Source: CAYNFR01 sp964396595
Lineage (GTDB): Bacteria; Bacteroidota; Bacteroidia; Chitinophagales; Saprospiraceae
Reading direction: 5' to 3'
Length of the DNA stretch: 64,000 nt
Assembly (NCBI GenBank): GCA_964396595.1
Contig: CAYNFR010000002.1
Coordinates: forward strand, 124,001 to 188,000
This document shows, one piece after another, positions 17,085 through 26,152 of the stretch. A model generated the notes under the pieces. The model was not told the origin of the DNA, did no database searches, and saw nothing but the letters and a program-made list of their open reading frames with translations. The position numbers and the translations under genes were made by a program. The first letter of the stretch is position 1; every line of letters begins with the position of its first letter.

Positions 17085-17668
17085 CAATGCGAACAATCGT
17101 CACATTGTATATACTTTGTGTCCTCGGATGTGTCGCGGAGCAAGATCCGAAACCCAGACCTCGTCTTTATCCGCGTGTCGAATTTCCGGAAAAGTCTTAT
17201 TTAAGTTATAAAGGGGACAACTGTCCATTTGTATTTGAGATACCCGTTTATGCGCAGATTGCTTATAAAGAATCATTCTTGGATGGGCAAGACCATCCGT
17301 GCTGGTTTGACTTGGTGGTCTATAGTCTCGGATCGACCGTATTCTGTAGTTATTTTGCTCTGACTGGAGAAGCGCAATTGGACGAATTGATCAACGATGC
17401 ACATGTCATGGTCAGCAAACACAACGTCAAGGCGAGTTTTCGCGAAGACATTCCGGTACAAAATGCCCAAGGTTACAAGGGAAAGATATTCAAAATTGAA
17501 GGCCCTGTTGCCACTCCTTATCAGTTTTATATCACGGATGAAAAAAGTCATTTTCTAAGAGGCAGCTTGTACTTTGAGGATAAAATTAACCAAGACAGCC
17601 TACGGCCTTATATCCACTTTGTTCAAGAGGACATACAGCATTTACTTGCGTCAATACGATGGCAATAA
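17081..17668 (+). CDS. gldD: Gliding motility lipoprotein GldD
   Basis: A short signal with lipobox V-L-G-C (Cys 17) marks a lipoprotein. The mature start (QDPKPRPRLYPRVEFPEKSY) and CPFVFEIPVYAQI match GldD, required for gliding and linked to type IX secretion in Flavobacterium. The length (195) is typical. It ends the ssb-gldE-gldD unit; the metal cassette begins 41 bases later. Confidence 0.92.
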   Translation: MTMRTIVTLYILCVLGCVAEQDPKPRPRLYPRVEFPEKSYLSYKGDNCPFVFEIPVYAQIAYKESFLDGQDHPCWFDLVVYSLGSTVFCSYFALTGEAQLDELINDAHVMVSKHNVKASFREDIPVQNAQGYKGKIFKIEGPVATPYQFYITDEKSHFLRGSLYFEDKINQDSLRPYIHFVQEDIQHLLASIRWQ

Positions 17669-17709
17669 ACGAGCCTAAAAAAGACAAAACACAAACGGAC
17701 AGATAAAAA

Positions 17710-18312
17710 ATGAAATCAGAAAATAATCTCGCAGGACTTGGACTTTTGACAGCAATTTCGGCTTCACTTTGCTGCATTACGCCTGTTTTGGCTTTGTTGG
17801 CGGGGACAAGTGGACTTGCTTCGACTTTTTCGTGGCTTGACCCTTTAAGACCGTATTTAATCGGCTTGACAGTTTTGGTGCTTGGATTTGCTTGGTATCA
17901 GAAACTCAAACCGCAAAAACAAGTGGACTGCAACTGCGACACAACAGAAAAAACGCCATTCATTCAGACAAAAACATTTTTAGGTATCGTGACAGTTTTT
18001 GCGGGACTAATGCTTGCCTTTCCGACCTATGCTCATATCTTTTTCCCTAAGGCAGAGAAACAAACAATTGTAACCGAACCAGCAAACATTCAGACAGCAG
18101 AATTTACCATTAACGGAATGACTTGCACAGGTTGCGAAGAACACGTAAACCACGAAGTGAATAAACTGACAGGAATACTTAACACGACTGTTTCATATGA
18201 GAATGGAAACGCAATTGTGGAGTTTGACAAGACCAAAACCGACATTCAAGAAATCGAAAAAGCCATTGCAAAAACAGGCTATTCAGTAACCGACAAGAAA
18301 GAAATAAATTGA
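17710..18312 (+). CDS. merTP: Mercuric transport protein MerTP (MerT fused to MerP)
   Basis: The N-terminal MerT-like part has three membrane helices and the metal-binding C-C pair in SLCCITPVLALL. A loop with DCNCD follows. The C-terminal ~70 residues are a heavy-metal-associated domain with NGMTCTGCEEHV (C-x-x-C). Such fusions take Hg(II) from the periplasm into the cytoplasm for reduction. No merA or merR lies nearby, so the route is incomplete or the protein serves another metal. Base use (many GACA and ACAG words) differs from neighbours, suggesting transfer. It overlaps the next gene by four bases. Confidence 0.88.
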   Translation: MKSENNLAGLGLLTAISASLCCITPVLALLAGTSGLASTFSWLDPLRPYLIGLTVLVLGFAWYQKLKPQKQVDCNCDTTEKTPFIQTKTFLGIVTVFAGLMLAFPTYAHIFFPKAEKQTIVTEPANIQTAEFTINGMTCTGCEEHVNHEVNKLTGILNTTVSYENGNAIVEFDKTKTDIQEIEKAIAKTGYSVTDKKEIN

Positions 18313-18518
18313 GCATAATCCTGCAATCAACAATAACTTGCCCCGACTGTGGAGACAAAAAAGAAGAAACAATGCCGACAGACGCTTGCCAATATTTTTA
18401 TGAGTGTGAAAACTGTAAGAAAGTTTTAAAGCCAAAACAGGGCGACTGTTGCGTGTATTGTAGCTACGGGACAGTAAAGTGTCCGCCCATCCAAGCTGGG
18501 ACAAATTGCTGTAATTGA
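18309..18518 (+). CDS. Small Cys-rich protein of the GDCCxYCSYG family
   Basis: These 69 residues carry ten cysteines as C-x-x-C pairs (TCPDCGDK and CENCK), the signature GDCCVYCSYGTVKCPPIQ and a terminal NCCN. Such proteins travel next to MerT or MerTP genes in Bacteroidota and Proteobacteria and are thought to bind metal, though no activity is established. The start is a TTG inside the merTP stop, so translation is coupled. Confidence 0.8.
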   Translation: MSIILQSTITCPDCGDKKEETMPTDACQYFYECENCKKVLKPKQGDCCVYCSYGTVKCPPIQAGTNCCN

Positions 18519-18560
18519 CAAGGAAACGACTGACAGAAATAGAAAGTAGACAGCATAACA

Positions 18561-18672
18561 GCACCTACCCAAAAGGCGGGGCTTCGTGTTCCAAAGACAG
18601 TTCAGTGGTTAATCAAACATTAGTTTTTCAATGCAATTTTTGTGGTAAAAGTCCCGCCCTTCGGGTAGCTGC
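18561..18672. repeat. Long imperfect inverted repeat after the metal cassette
   Basis: Arm 18561-18582 (starts GCACCTACCC) pairs with 18651-18672 (ends GGGTAGCTGC): 22 positions with 4 mismatches, separated by a 68-base AT-rich loop. The arms hold GGCGGGG and CCCGCC cores. It could be a mobile-element end, a recombination site or a strong terminator for merTP. The pairing is directly visible; the function is inferred. Confidence 0.6.
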
Positions 18673-18702
18673 AAAAAGCAATAAACAAGAAGAGTTCTGA
18701 GT

Positions 18703-19437
18703 CTATTTTATTTCAAATATGACCCGCACTTCTTCTTTGATGATGATAAGGCCATAGTTTTCATAATCAATACCGTCCATCCCACCTTGATCCATTAACA
18801 TGGCAGAGCGCGCCATAGCTTGGACTTTAGGCGCAATGTGGACATTGCGATCCACTTCGATAATGTGTAACACTTTCCCAATTTTCTCATTGAGGGAAGC
18901 CGTTAGTATTTCTGCTTTTGTTTTAGCATTAAGCACAGCTTGGGCTTTGGTCTTGATTTTATATTCTTCTAGCTGAGAGTTTTTCATCTCTTTAATATTC
19001 ATGGACTGTATGCCCCGAGTCTGTAGCCTATTAGTTATTTCATTGGCCTCTTTTGGGCTGGCCAGTTTGACATCAATAGTCTTACTGACAAGAAAATCTT
19101 TTCCTTGTTGCCGCCAATAATTGCCCGAGCGATCTAATGTCAGTTGTGACAGATTAATATTCATCGCCTTTAATTCGGCTACGACTGCATTTTCGATTGA
19201 CACGATATCTACCTTGGTGCGATAGTCCTTATATTCTTTACCTTCTTCAAATTCTTCTTGCCAATATTCCTGAATGTTGATCGTGAAAATAACATTGTCA
19301 GGCACTAGCTCTAAGGTGGCATGTCCGGTAACTTCTATGGTGCGCATATTCGTAGAGATTTTGTGTTCGCTCAGTTGTGCATTGGTGGCACAGCTAAGGG
19401 CGGTGAAAACTAAGAGGAAAAGAGAATAAATTTTCAT
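18703..19437 (-). CDS. SIMPL-domain (DUF541) secreted protein
   Basis: A signal peptide ends near SCATNAQ. The mature part has the SIMPL core: RTIEVTGHATLELVPDNVIFTINI at the front and a late QAVLNAKTKAEILTASLNEKIGKVLHIIE, typical of BP26/OMP28-like periplasmic proteins that form channel-like assemblies. The length (244) is normal. Function in this organism is unknown. The gene is convergent with the metal cassette. Confidence 0.88.
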   Translation of the reverse strand: MKIYSLFLLVFTALSCATNAQLSEHKISTNMRTIEVTGHATLELVPDNVIFTINIQEYWQEEFEEGKEYKDYRTKVDIVSIENAVVAELKAMNINLSQLTLDRSGNYWRQQGKDFLVSKTIDVKLASPKEANEITNRLQTRGIQSMNIKEMKNSQLEEYKIKTKAQAVLNAKTKAEILTASLNEKIGKVLHIIEVDRNVHIAPKVQAMARSAMLMDQGGMDGIDYENYGLIIIKEEVRVIFEIK

Positions 19438-19557
19438 ACTTACGAGATTGTAGTTCTTAGGATTTGATCGATGCTGCTGTAAAACTCTCTGATTGATGTT
19501 TTTAGTATGTTAAAAGCCCATCGCCTATTCTAAGGTGTTTAAGAAACCTTTAGCTTA

Positions 19558-20466
19558 TCACTCTGTCCTATTAAAATGTCCTTCGGCGTCTAATATTGCG
19601 GCATATTCGTATCCTTCATCCCACCAGCCTGACATTTCTACAGGATCGAAGATAAACGTGTAGTCAGTCAATGGTCGAGGTAAAAACACGAAATTGACCA
19701 CTATATTTCGATTGTACACACTTTGTAAATGTCCATTATAGATGTTTTCGCGAGCGATACGTTGATGCATAAAGTTCATAGATCTCAGTAGCACGTCGAA
19801 TGCGTTTCTTGTCGTCTGCTTTGATGGCAATGTATATCTCGGGGTGAGTATGATGACATCTATTTTTTTCGCCCCTGCATTAATGGCTTCATCAATAGGC
19901 ACTTGGCTGCCGAATCCACCATCTGCATATTCATAACCGTTTTTCTCCACTATGCCCATAAAAGGGACAAATGAAGAAGAAGCCCACATCCATTCGGTAT
20001 AATCATCATAAGCCCAGTCGGATGCATATTTGTATTCGACAGTGTTGAGCGAAAAATTTGACACAGATAGGATTACTTTTTTGCCGCTATTTTTGACCCG
20101 GTCATATTCTTCTCGCGTAATGGTATTTCGTATTGTGCGCAGTAGATTCTGATGATCCCCGAAAGTCTTTTTCGATTTAAGAAACATCTTCACAACATTC
20201 ATATGATGAATCCGCGTGTAACGTTCTCCTGCATTCTGTTTTATGATGAAAGGCAATACATTGTATATATCCTCTTGGGTGACGGTGGTATATGTTTTTT
20301 TAATGCTTTCTATGCTGTCGATAGATAACTGAGGCACAAGAAGGCTACCGGTTGATGTGCCGACAAAAATGTCGTAATGTCTTTTTTTATTGCGAATTAA
20401 ATATTCTGCAACTCCGCCTGCAAAGGCTCCTTTGCTACCACCACCTGAAATGACGAGTGCTCTCAT
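19558..20466 (-). CDS. Patatin-like phospholipase
   Basis: This enzyme hydrolyses lipid acyl esters through a Ser-Asp dyad. The oxyanion loop GGGSKGAF, nucleophile G-T-S-T-G (Ser 38) and ADGGFG (Asp ~182) are all present. With no signal peptide it is probably cytoplasmic or membrane-associated. The 302-residue length is normal. Its start overlaps the end of the YceI-like gene by four bases, so the two are translated as a unit. Confidence 0.9.
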   Translation of the reverse strand: MRALVISGGGSKGAFAGGVAEYLIRNKKRHYDIFVGTSTGSLLVPQLSIDSIESIKKTYTTVTQEDIYNVLPFIIKQNAGERYTRIHHMNVVKMFLKSKKTFGDHQNLLRTIRNTITREEYDRVKNSGKKVILSVSNFSLNTVEYKYASDWAYDDYTEWMWASSSFVPFMGIVEKNGYEYADGGFGSQVPIDEAINAGAKKIDVIILTPRYTLPSKQTTRNAFDVLLRSMNFMHQRIARENIYNGHLQSVYNRNIVVNFVFLPRPLTDYTFIFDPVEMSGWWDEGYEYAAILDAEGHFNRTE

Positions 20467-21068
20467 GAAGACTTGGCGCGATACTTAGCTTTCAGTCTGA
20501 GTTTGATGTCCTTGGCTATGCCCAGTCGTTTTGCGTCTATAGCGAGAATTGAAGGAAGTTTTTCGCGCATTAGATTATTGATCGTTTTGATAGTTTCATC
20601 TTCGATGGTGATGACAAAATTTGCTGTAGCTTCTAATTCTCCGGTCTCAAGTACTGTCACCTCTCCTTTGGCTTCGGTGACCCTGGACAGACCGCCCATA
20701 TACAAAGTACCTTTGACTGTAACGGGATATTTGCCGGGTTTGTCATAATTGATTGCCTTATTGTTGGCTATAGCTCCCTTAAAATCAAATTTGTTATATT
20801 TCGTAACATCGACACGGTTGCTATTAAAAGCCTGATCCAGCGCGCCCATTTCAAATTTAAAACCCTTTAATAAGCCACTGAATAGCACTTCCCCTGTGGA
20901 GGGATTTACTTCACTGTACATCTGATAATTATCTGCTATTATGTCGAGATATCTACTGTATGACTCCACATGCAGATGGCCTGAGCGACAGGAATATTTT
21001 GCTGGAGGGGCAAAACTAGATGCCGTTAAAAAAATCAGCACAAGAAAAAGAAGACCGTAGCGCATCAT
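20463..21068 (-). CDS. YceI-like lipocalin-fold periplasmic protein
   Basis: A signal peptide (MMRYGLLFLVLIFLTASSFA) is followed by a YceI-like barrel: LFSGLLKGFKFEMGALDQAFNS, then KYNKFDFKGAI, YPVTVKGTLYMGGL and ETGELEATANFVI. YceI proteins bind isoprenoid or other lipid-like ligands. Coupling to the patatin gene suggests both handle lipids, although that is inference. Confidence 0.82.
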   Translation of the reverse strand: MMRYGLLFLVLIFLTASSFAPPAKYSCRSGHLHVESYSRYLDIIADNYQMYSEVNPSTGEVLFSGLLKGFKFEMGALDQAFNSNRVDVTKYNKFDFKGAIANNKAINYDKPGKYPVTVKGTLYMGGLSRVTEAKGEVTVLETGELEATANFVITIEDETIKTINNLMREKLPSILAIDAKRLGIAKDIKLRLKAKYRAKSS

Positions 21069-21205
21069 GTTAGGTATTAAAATATTTTATCAATACTTTT
21101 ATTGCTTCGCAAATGTATCAATTTAATCTGCCGATCTTAGTTAAGATTACCGTAAAGCCTCTTATAAAAGCATTAACTTTCATAACGCATCTGATGTAAA
21201 ATACT

Positions 21206-21943
21206 TTATAAGGGTCTGATAAAATTACGATATTTCTCGATCAGGGCGGCATTAAGCTCGTCTCCTTCATCAACATTACTTGAGACAAATAATTCGGGTC
21301 GAAGACCCAATGTCAACATATGATCGATAGCAGCTAAGGAAACCGCTTGCATGATCATAGAACCTATTACGGTAGACGTAGCACCTGACTTATGCGTAGA
21401 CTCAGGCACCTCAATGCTTGCATCGCCGACACAGCCATGATTATCGATGACCACATCAGCGATCTCATAGAGCTTAAGCCCTGATGGACTTCTCGACTCT
21501 TGTGCGGAGGAATGACGGATATTGGTGAGTGCTATCACCGGGATAGACTTATTGTGTGCATGGAGTGCCATATCCACGATGACATTATTCCTGCCGGAAT
21601 TAGAGGCGATGATTAAACAATCATTGGCCCTCAAGGCCAAATTATTCAATAATTCTTGACCATGCCCTGGAAGACGTTCTAGCACTGTACTTTTAGACGC
21701 GCTATGATGCAGCATCAAGGATTCTTCAAGAATCGGATACACACGAGTATGTCCACCTGCACGATAAAACAACTCCTCAGCCATCATATGGGAATGCCCC
21801 GATCCGAAGACATATACAAAACCACCTTTAATTATCGTCTCGGCCATAATCTCACCGGCACGATCTATGGCAGATTGCTCATGGGCAATTACTTCCTCTA
21901 TTAAAGTGCTGATATGACAGAGGTATTGTGCGGATAGCTTCAT
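21206..21943 (-). CDS. SIS-domain sugar isomerase-like protein (UPF0309 type)
   Basis: The SIS fold is shown by GGFVYVFGSGHSHMMAEELFYRAGG at the front, NDCLIIASNSGRNNVIVDMA in the middle and the conserved STHKSGATSTVIGSMIMQAVSLAAID segment. This sugar-phosphate-binding group usually acts near N-acetylglucosamine or N-acetylmuramic acid catabolism, but no such genes adjoin. It is 245 residues and cytoplasmic. The substrate is unknown. Confidence 0.85.
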   Translation of the reverse strand: MKLSAQYLCHISTLIEEVIAHEQSAIDRAGEIMAETIIKGGFVYVFGSGHSHMMAEELFYRAGGHTRVYPILEESLMLHHSASKSTVLERLPGHGQELLNNLALRANDCLIIASNSGRNNVIVDMALHAHNKSIPVIALTNIRHSSAQESRSPSGLKLYEIADVVIDNHGCVGDASIEVPESTHKSGATSTVIGSMIMQAVSLAAIDHMLTLGLRPELFVSSNVDEGDELNAALIEKYRNFIRPL

Positions 21944-22179
21944 AAATCATCAATTATAGAGCAAATATCTGCAACTATTCAACTATGTTCCTTTAGGTCA
22001 ATAAATTTGATTAATTATATCAAGACAGGAAAGTAATAATTCATATCATCTTTATGATAGTTCAAATTCACGTTTTTCACTTCGCACCAATATTAAAGTC
22101 TCTAATACAACTATAAGTATCCTACCTTCATTGTTCATAGAAATTTGATCAACTAAATAACAAGGTGGAAAATAGCATT

Positions 22180-24672
22180 ATGATGAGCGATACCTCTGAA
22201 GACTATCTATTGACACCTGCATTATCGTGGTTTTCACAGAATGACTGGAAGCCGTTTAAATTTCAATTGGAGGCATGGAAGGCTTATCTGCGAGGCTCAA
22301 GTGGCATGATCAATGCACCCACAGGATTCGGCAAGACTTACTCTTTATTAATACCTATATTACTAGAGGGATTACATAACAAAAGCTCAAAAGGTCTTCA
22401 AGCCATTTGGATAAGTCCTATCCGGGCATTGACACAAGAAATAAAGCTGAGTACCGAGAGAGCTATCGCAGCATTGGGCATGGATTGGAAGGTAGAAGTT
22501 AGAAGTGGGGACACTAGCTCTACCACACGTAAAAGGCAACTGACGAATCCACCTGAGATCCTGATAACTACACCCGAGAGCTTACACATTATTTTTAGTA
22601 GTAAGAATTACGCGCCACTCTTTAGATGCTTGCAAGCTATTGTTGTCGATGAATGGCACGAACTCATGGGTTCTAAACGCGGTGTGCAGATGGAGCTAAC
22701 CATATCAAGACTCTGCAGTATAAAAAGGGATCTAAAGATATGGGCTATTAGTGCTACTATTGAGAATGTGGACGAGGCACTGGGCATATTACTGGGCAGT
22801 CATCGCAAGGGGCAGTCTCCTGTCATTATCCGCTCTGATGTAAAAAAGCATATCGCGCTTGAGACTATTTTTCCTGACGAGATTCAGCGATATCCTTGGG
22901 CAGGTCATCTTGGTATTCAGATGCTCAGTAAAGTGCTATCTGCGATACTCAGCAGTACTTCTACCATAGTATTCACGAATACACGATCACAATGTGAGAT
23001 ATGGTATCAACAGTTGCTCGATGCGGCACCACAATTGGCCGGAGACATGGCCATGCATCATAGTAGTATATCTCGCGAGCTGCGTGAGTGGGTCGAGGAC
23101 GCCTTGCATGAGGGTCGACTCAAAGTAGTCGTAAGCACATCAAGTCTTGATCTAGGGGTGGATTTTCAATCAATAGAAACGATCATCCAGATAGGCAGCC
23201 CCAAAGGTATCAGTCGGTTCATACAGCGAGCCGGCAGAAGTGGACATAAGCCACTGGCGACCAGCAAAATATATTTCGTGCCGACACATACCATGCAGCT
23301 GGTAGAAGGCGCAGCGCTCCGTGAAGGGATTCTGACGGGGATTCAAGAGCCGAGAATCCCTTATGTTCGATCATTTGATGTCTTGATTCAATACTTAATG
23401 ACTCTTGCTGTGTCAGATGGTTTTTTGCCTGAGATGATATTTGAAGAGGTCAAAAAAACACACTGTTACGCATCCATCAGTTATGAAGAATGGCATAAAG
23501 TTCTTGATTTCCTGCTGCGTGGGGGTGAATCTCTCCAAGCCTATGACGAGTATCACCGAGTGGTCGTCGAAGATGGAATTTTTAAGGTAAAAGATCGACG
23601 TATCGCACAGCGTCATCGTATGTCTATCGGGACTATTGTGAGCGATGCTTCACTGAATGTGTGCTTCGTAGGTGGGCGACGTATTGGGTTTATGGAGGAG
23701 TATTTTATTTCTACTCTCAAAGAAGGAGATATCTTTTGGTTTGGTGGTCAAGCACTCGAGTTTGTTCATCTCAAAGAAATGACTGTTTATGTCCGCAAAG
23801 CAAAAAGCAGCAATGCCAGAGTACCTGTATGGGGTGGTGGTCGTATGCCGCTTTCTTCGAGGTTATCCGCGCTCATTCGAAAAAAGCTGAGTGAATATAA
23901 ACATGGAGTAGTTGATGAGATAGAAATGGAGGTTCTTTCTCCCCTTCTGGAAAGGCAAAGACAGCAGTCCTATCTAGTATCAGAAGACGAATTTTTAGTG
24001 GAATATATTAAATCTAAAGATGGATATCACTTGATGATGTATCCCTTCGAAGGACATAATGTTCATCAAGGCATGGGCGCTCTGGTAGCCTCGCGAATAT
24101 CTCGTCAGCTACCGATTAGTTTTTCGATGGCATTAAATGATTATGGCTTTGAGTTGATGAGTGATCAAGAAATAGATCTTTCTATCATCAGACCTGCACT
24201 ATTCACGACCGAGAATCTGACGGATGATATTCAACAGACATTGAATTCGGTAGAGGTGGCTAGGAGGCAGTTTAGGGACATTGCTAAGATCAGCGGCTTG
24301 GTATTTCAAGGCTTCCCCGGCGCAAAAAAGAAAGAACGACACCTTCAATCATCTACCGGACTGTTGTTTGATGTGTTTCGCACCTACGATCCCGATAATT
24401 TGCTGTACTTACAGACATATGAAGAGGCAATGACCTTTATGTTTGAAGAATCCCGGCTGCGAGCCGCATTAAAGCGCATTGGCGAACAACAAATAGTCAT
24501 CACCCGGCCCAGTAATTTTACCCCTTATTCATTTCCTATCGTAGTGGATCGTATGCGCGAAAAACTAAGTAGCGAACGACTAGAAGATCGGATTAATAAG
24601 ATGATCACACGGACAGAAAAAGAATTAACTCAATCCGGATCGTCAATAGTAAAAAGCCGAAAAACAGAGTAA
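22180..24672 (+). CDS. Ligase-associated DEXH-box helicase (Lhr type)
   Basis: This is a superfamily 2 helicase: Walker A NAPTGFGKTYSL, motif II VDEWHELMGSKRG (the DEWH form of the ligase-associated subfamily), SAT-type motif AISATIEN, and motif VI FIQRAGRSGHKP, followed by Lhr-specific winged-helix and core domains. Homologues usually sit with an ATP-dependent DNA ligase, an MBL-fold exonuclease and the PdeM phosphoesterase in a DNA repair set; none of those partners is adjacent here. ATG 22180 is preferred; GTG 22165 is possible. Confidence 0.9.
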   Translation: MMSDTSEDYLLTPALSWFSQNDWKPFKFQLEAWKAYLRGSSGMINAPTGFGKTYSLLIPILLEGLHNKSSKGLQAIWISPIRALTQEIKLSTERAIAALGMDWKVEVRSGDTSSTTRKRQLTNPPEILITTPESLHIIFSSKNYAPLFRCLQAIVVDEWHELMGSKRGVQMELTISRLCSIKRDLKIWAISATIENVDEALGILLGSHRKGQSPVIIRSDVKKHIALETIFPDEIQRYPWAGHLGIQMLSKVLSAILSSTSTIVFTNTRSQCEIWYQQLLDAAPQLAGDMAMHHSSISRELREWVEDALHEGRLKVVVSTSSLDLGVDFQSIETIIQIGSPKGISRFIQRAGRSGHKPLATSKIYFVPTHTMQLVEGAALREGILTGIQEPRIPYVRSFDVLIQYLMTLAVSDGFLPEMIFEEVKKTHCYASISYEEWHKVLDFLLRGGESLQAYDEYHRVVVEDGIFKVKDRRIAQRHRMSIGTIVSDASLNVCFVGGRRIGFMEEYFISTLKEGDIFWFGGQALEFVHLKEMTVYVRKAKSSNARVPVWGGGRMPLSSRLSALIRKKLSEYKHGVVDEIEMEVLSPLLERQRQQSYLVSEDEFLVEYIKSKDGYHLMMYPFEGHNVHQGMGALVASRISRQLPISFSMALNDYGFELMSDQEIDLSIIRPALFTTENLTDDIQQTLNSVEVARRQFRDIAKISGLVFQGFPGAKKKERHLQSSTGLLFDVFRTYDPDNLLYLQTYEEAMTFMFEESRLRAALKRIGEQQIVITRPSNFTPYSFPIVVDRMREKLSSERLEDRINKMITRTEKELTQSGSSIVKSRKTE

Positions 24673-24762
24673 TAACTTACATGGGATGCACGCGAAGTTT
24701 TCGCACAATCCAAGCGTGAATAATTGTAATACACTATCACTGCATTTCTGCAATGAAATACC

Positions 24763-25191
24763 TTAAAGACTCGGAGAGACGGTCGAGATGATCGAAATAA
24801 AGGGAGTATCCGTATCTCTTTCGTTAAATACGATGTTGATGATAGAATGATCTAATCCACGTTCTGTCAAGAACAATTTAATTCTCTCAGCTAAACTATT
24901 CATAATATCGCGATTGTCATCAGCGCCTGAGATTTTGATCGTAACATTAGTAAGCCCATTGACATAATTCGATACTGAATTTCCGTATGCGGCAATAGCT
25001 TCTGACTGTTCAGCTTCATCAGTTAAAGGCATGAAAAAGAAATATTTGGTAGGCTGTTCCTTGGCGGCACTATCGCAGATAGCAGATAATGCTACGGAAT
25101 TGATGGAAGAGGCCGCAGACAATAATGGTAAAATTACACATATTGTAGTGACCCACCACCCACGGTGAAGGGATTGTACGTTCATGGTCAA
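24763..25191 (-). CDS. Small secreted protein with an OmpA-like half domain
   Basis: An N-terminal hydrophobic stretch (WWVTTICVILPLLSAASS) suggests a signal peptide. The C-terminal part, VTIKISGADDNRDIMNSLAERIKLFLTERGLDHSIINI, follows the OmpA-like beta-alpha-beta pattern where I-x-G-H-x-D, N, R and L-x-x-x-G occur, but the usual histidine and arginines are replaced. It may be a worn OmpA-like domain. Function unknown; assignment tentative. Confidence 0.55.
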   Translation of the reverse strand: MTMNVQSLHRGWWVTTICVILPLLSAASSINSVALSAICDSAAKEQPTKYFFFMPLTDEAEQSEAIAAYGNSVSNYVNGLTNVTIKISGADDNRDIMNSLAERIKLFLTERGLDHSIINIVFNERDTDTPFISIISTVSPSL

Positions 25192-25325
25192 AAAATAATA
25201 TGTAAAGATAACTCATATTTATGATCAAAAAGTTTGGAAAATGTAAGGATTTTTACAAATCGCGGGAAAACACGTGCCTTATATATCAAAATATTAATAA
25301 TTTACCCTCGAATAGATAGAATGAT

Positions 25326-26141
25326 ATGTGTGGACGATATGTCATATTGACCAAATTAAAGCTTATCGAGAAGCGTTTTGACGCAATTTTCGAGCAACCG
25401 GATATTTTTTCGAACTCTGCAAATATTTCAGTGGGAGACTACGCGCCTGTCATCGCCAACGATCGACCTATGCTTATTCAGCAAATGCAATTCGGCCTAA
25501 CGCCGTCATGGGCGAAGAAAAAAACATACTTTTTTAATGCGAGATCAGAGGGGGATAATAATGCAGAAAATGATCCCAATTATCGTGGAGCATTAGGTCT
25601 GATTAACAAGCCTGCATTCCGGGGAGGAATAAGATATAAAAGGTGTCTAGTCATAGCAGACGCCTTTATAGAAGGTCCAATGAAAGAAAAACTCAGCATG
25701 CCATTTCTGGTGTATCGTGTTGATGGACGCCCGATGGCTTTCGCTGGCATATGGGATGAGTGGACAGACCATTCGACAGGGGAGATCGTCAGGTCATTTG
25801 CGATAATTACGACTACGGCATATGATGTTTTAACCCGAATCGGCCACGAGCGCTCTCCAGTTATATTGACTGAAGTTGACGAAAAAAGATGGTTGGAGAA
25901 GGGAGAACTTGCCGACACGCTTAACATCATCCGAGCTTCTAATACTTATGAGCTCAACGCATACCCCATTAGTCCTAACATCAAGAACCCTAAGGTCAAA
26001 AATAGCATTTTGCTTGCCCCGATAGGCGAAAGATTAAAGAAAGAATATACTTATGAGGTTTATCAAGAAATAGAACTTCAGGGTATGGGCTATGCTCCGG
26101 CCAGAAAACGACAAGATCAAGATCACGACTCAAATATTTAA
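25326..26141 (+). CDS. SRAP-domain protein (HMCES/YedK family)
   Basis: The protein begins MCGRY, where Cys 2 becomes the N-terminus and crosslinks to abasic sites in single-stranded DNA. FNARSEGD, the YKRCLVIADAFIEG glutamate site and the late IGHERSPVIL histidine site are present. It shields abasic sites during replication. At 271 residues it is a normal length. It is followed 11 bases later by the serine hydrolase gene. Confidence 0.93.
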   Translation: MCGRYVILTKLKLIEKRFDAIFEQPDIFSNSANISVGDYAPVIANDRPMLIQQMQFGLTPSWAKKKTYFFNARSEGDNNAENDPNYRGALGLINKPAFRGGIRYKRCLVIADAFIEGPMKEKLSMPFLVYRVDGRPMAFAGIWDEWTDHSTGEIVRSFAIITTTAYDVLTRIGHERSPVILTEVDEKRWLEKGELADTLNIIRASNTYELNAYPISPNIKNPKVKNSILLAPIGERLKKEYTYEVYQEIELQGMGYAPARKRQDQDHDSNI

Positions 26142-26152
26142 AGAATCATAGT

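Noticed and set aside
18561..18672. Integron attC site
   Set aside because: The AAC/GTT core boxes are not at the arm ends and no integrase gene is in the window.
18515..18700. 61-residue frame after the GDCCxYCSYG gene
   Set aside because: It lies across the long inverted repeat and resembles no protein; the repeat explains the open frame.
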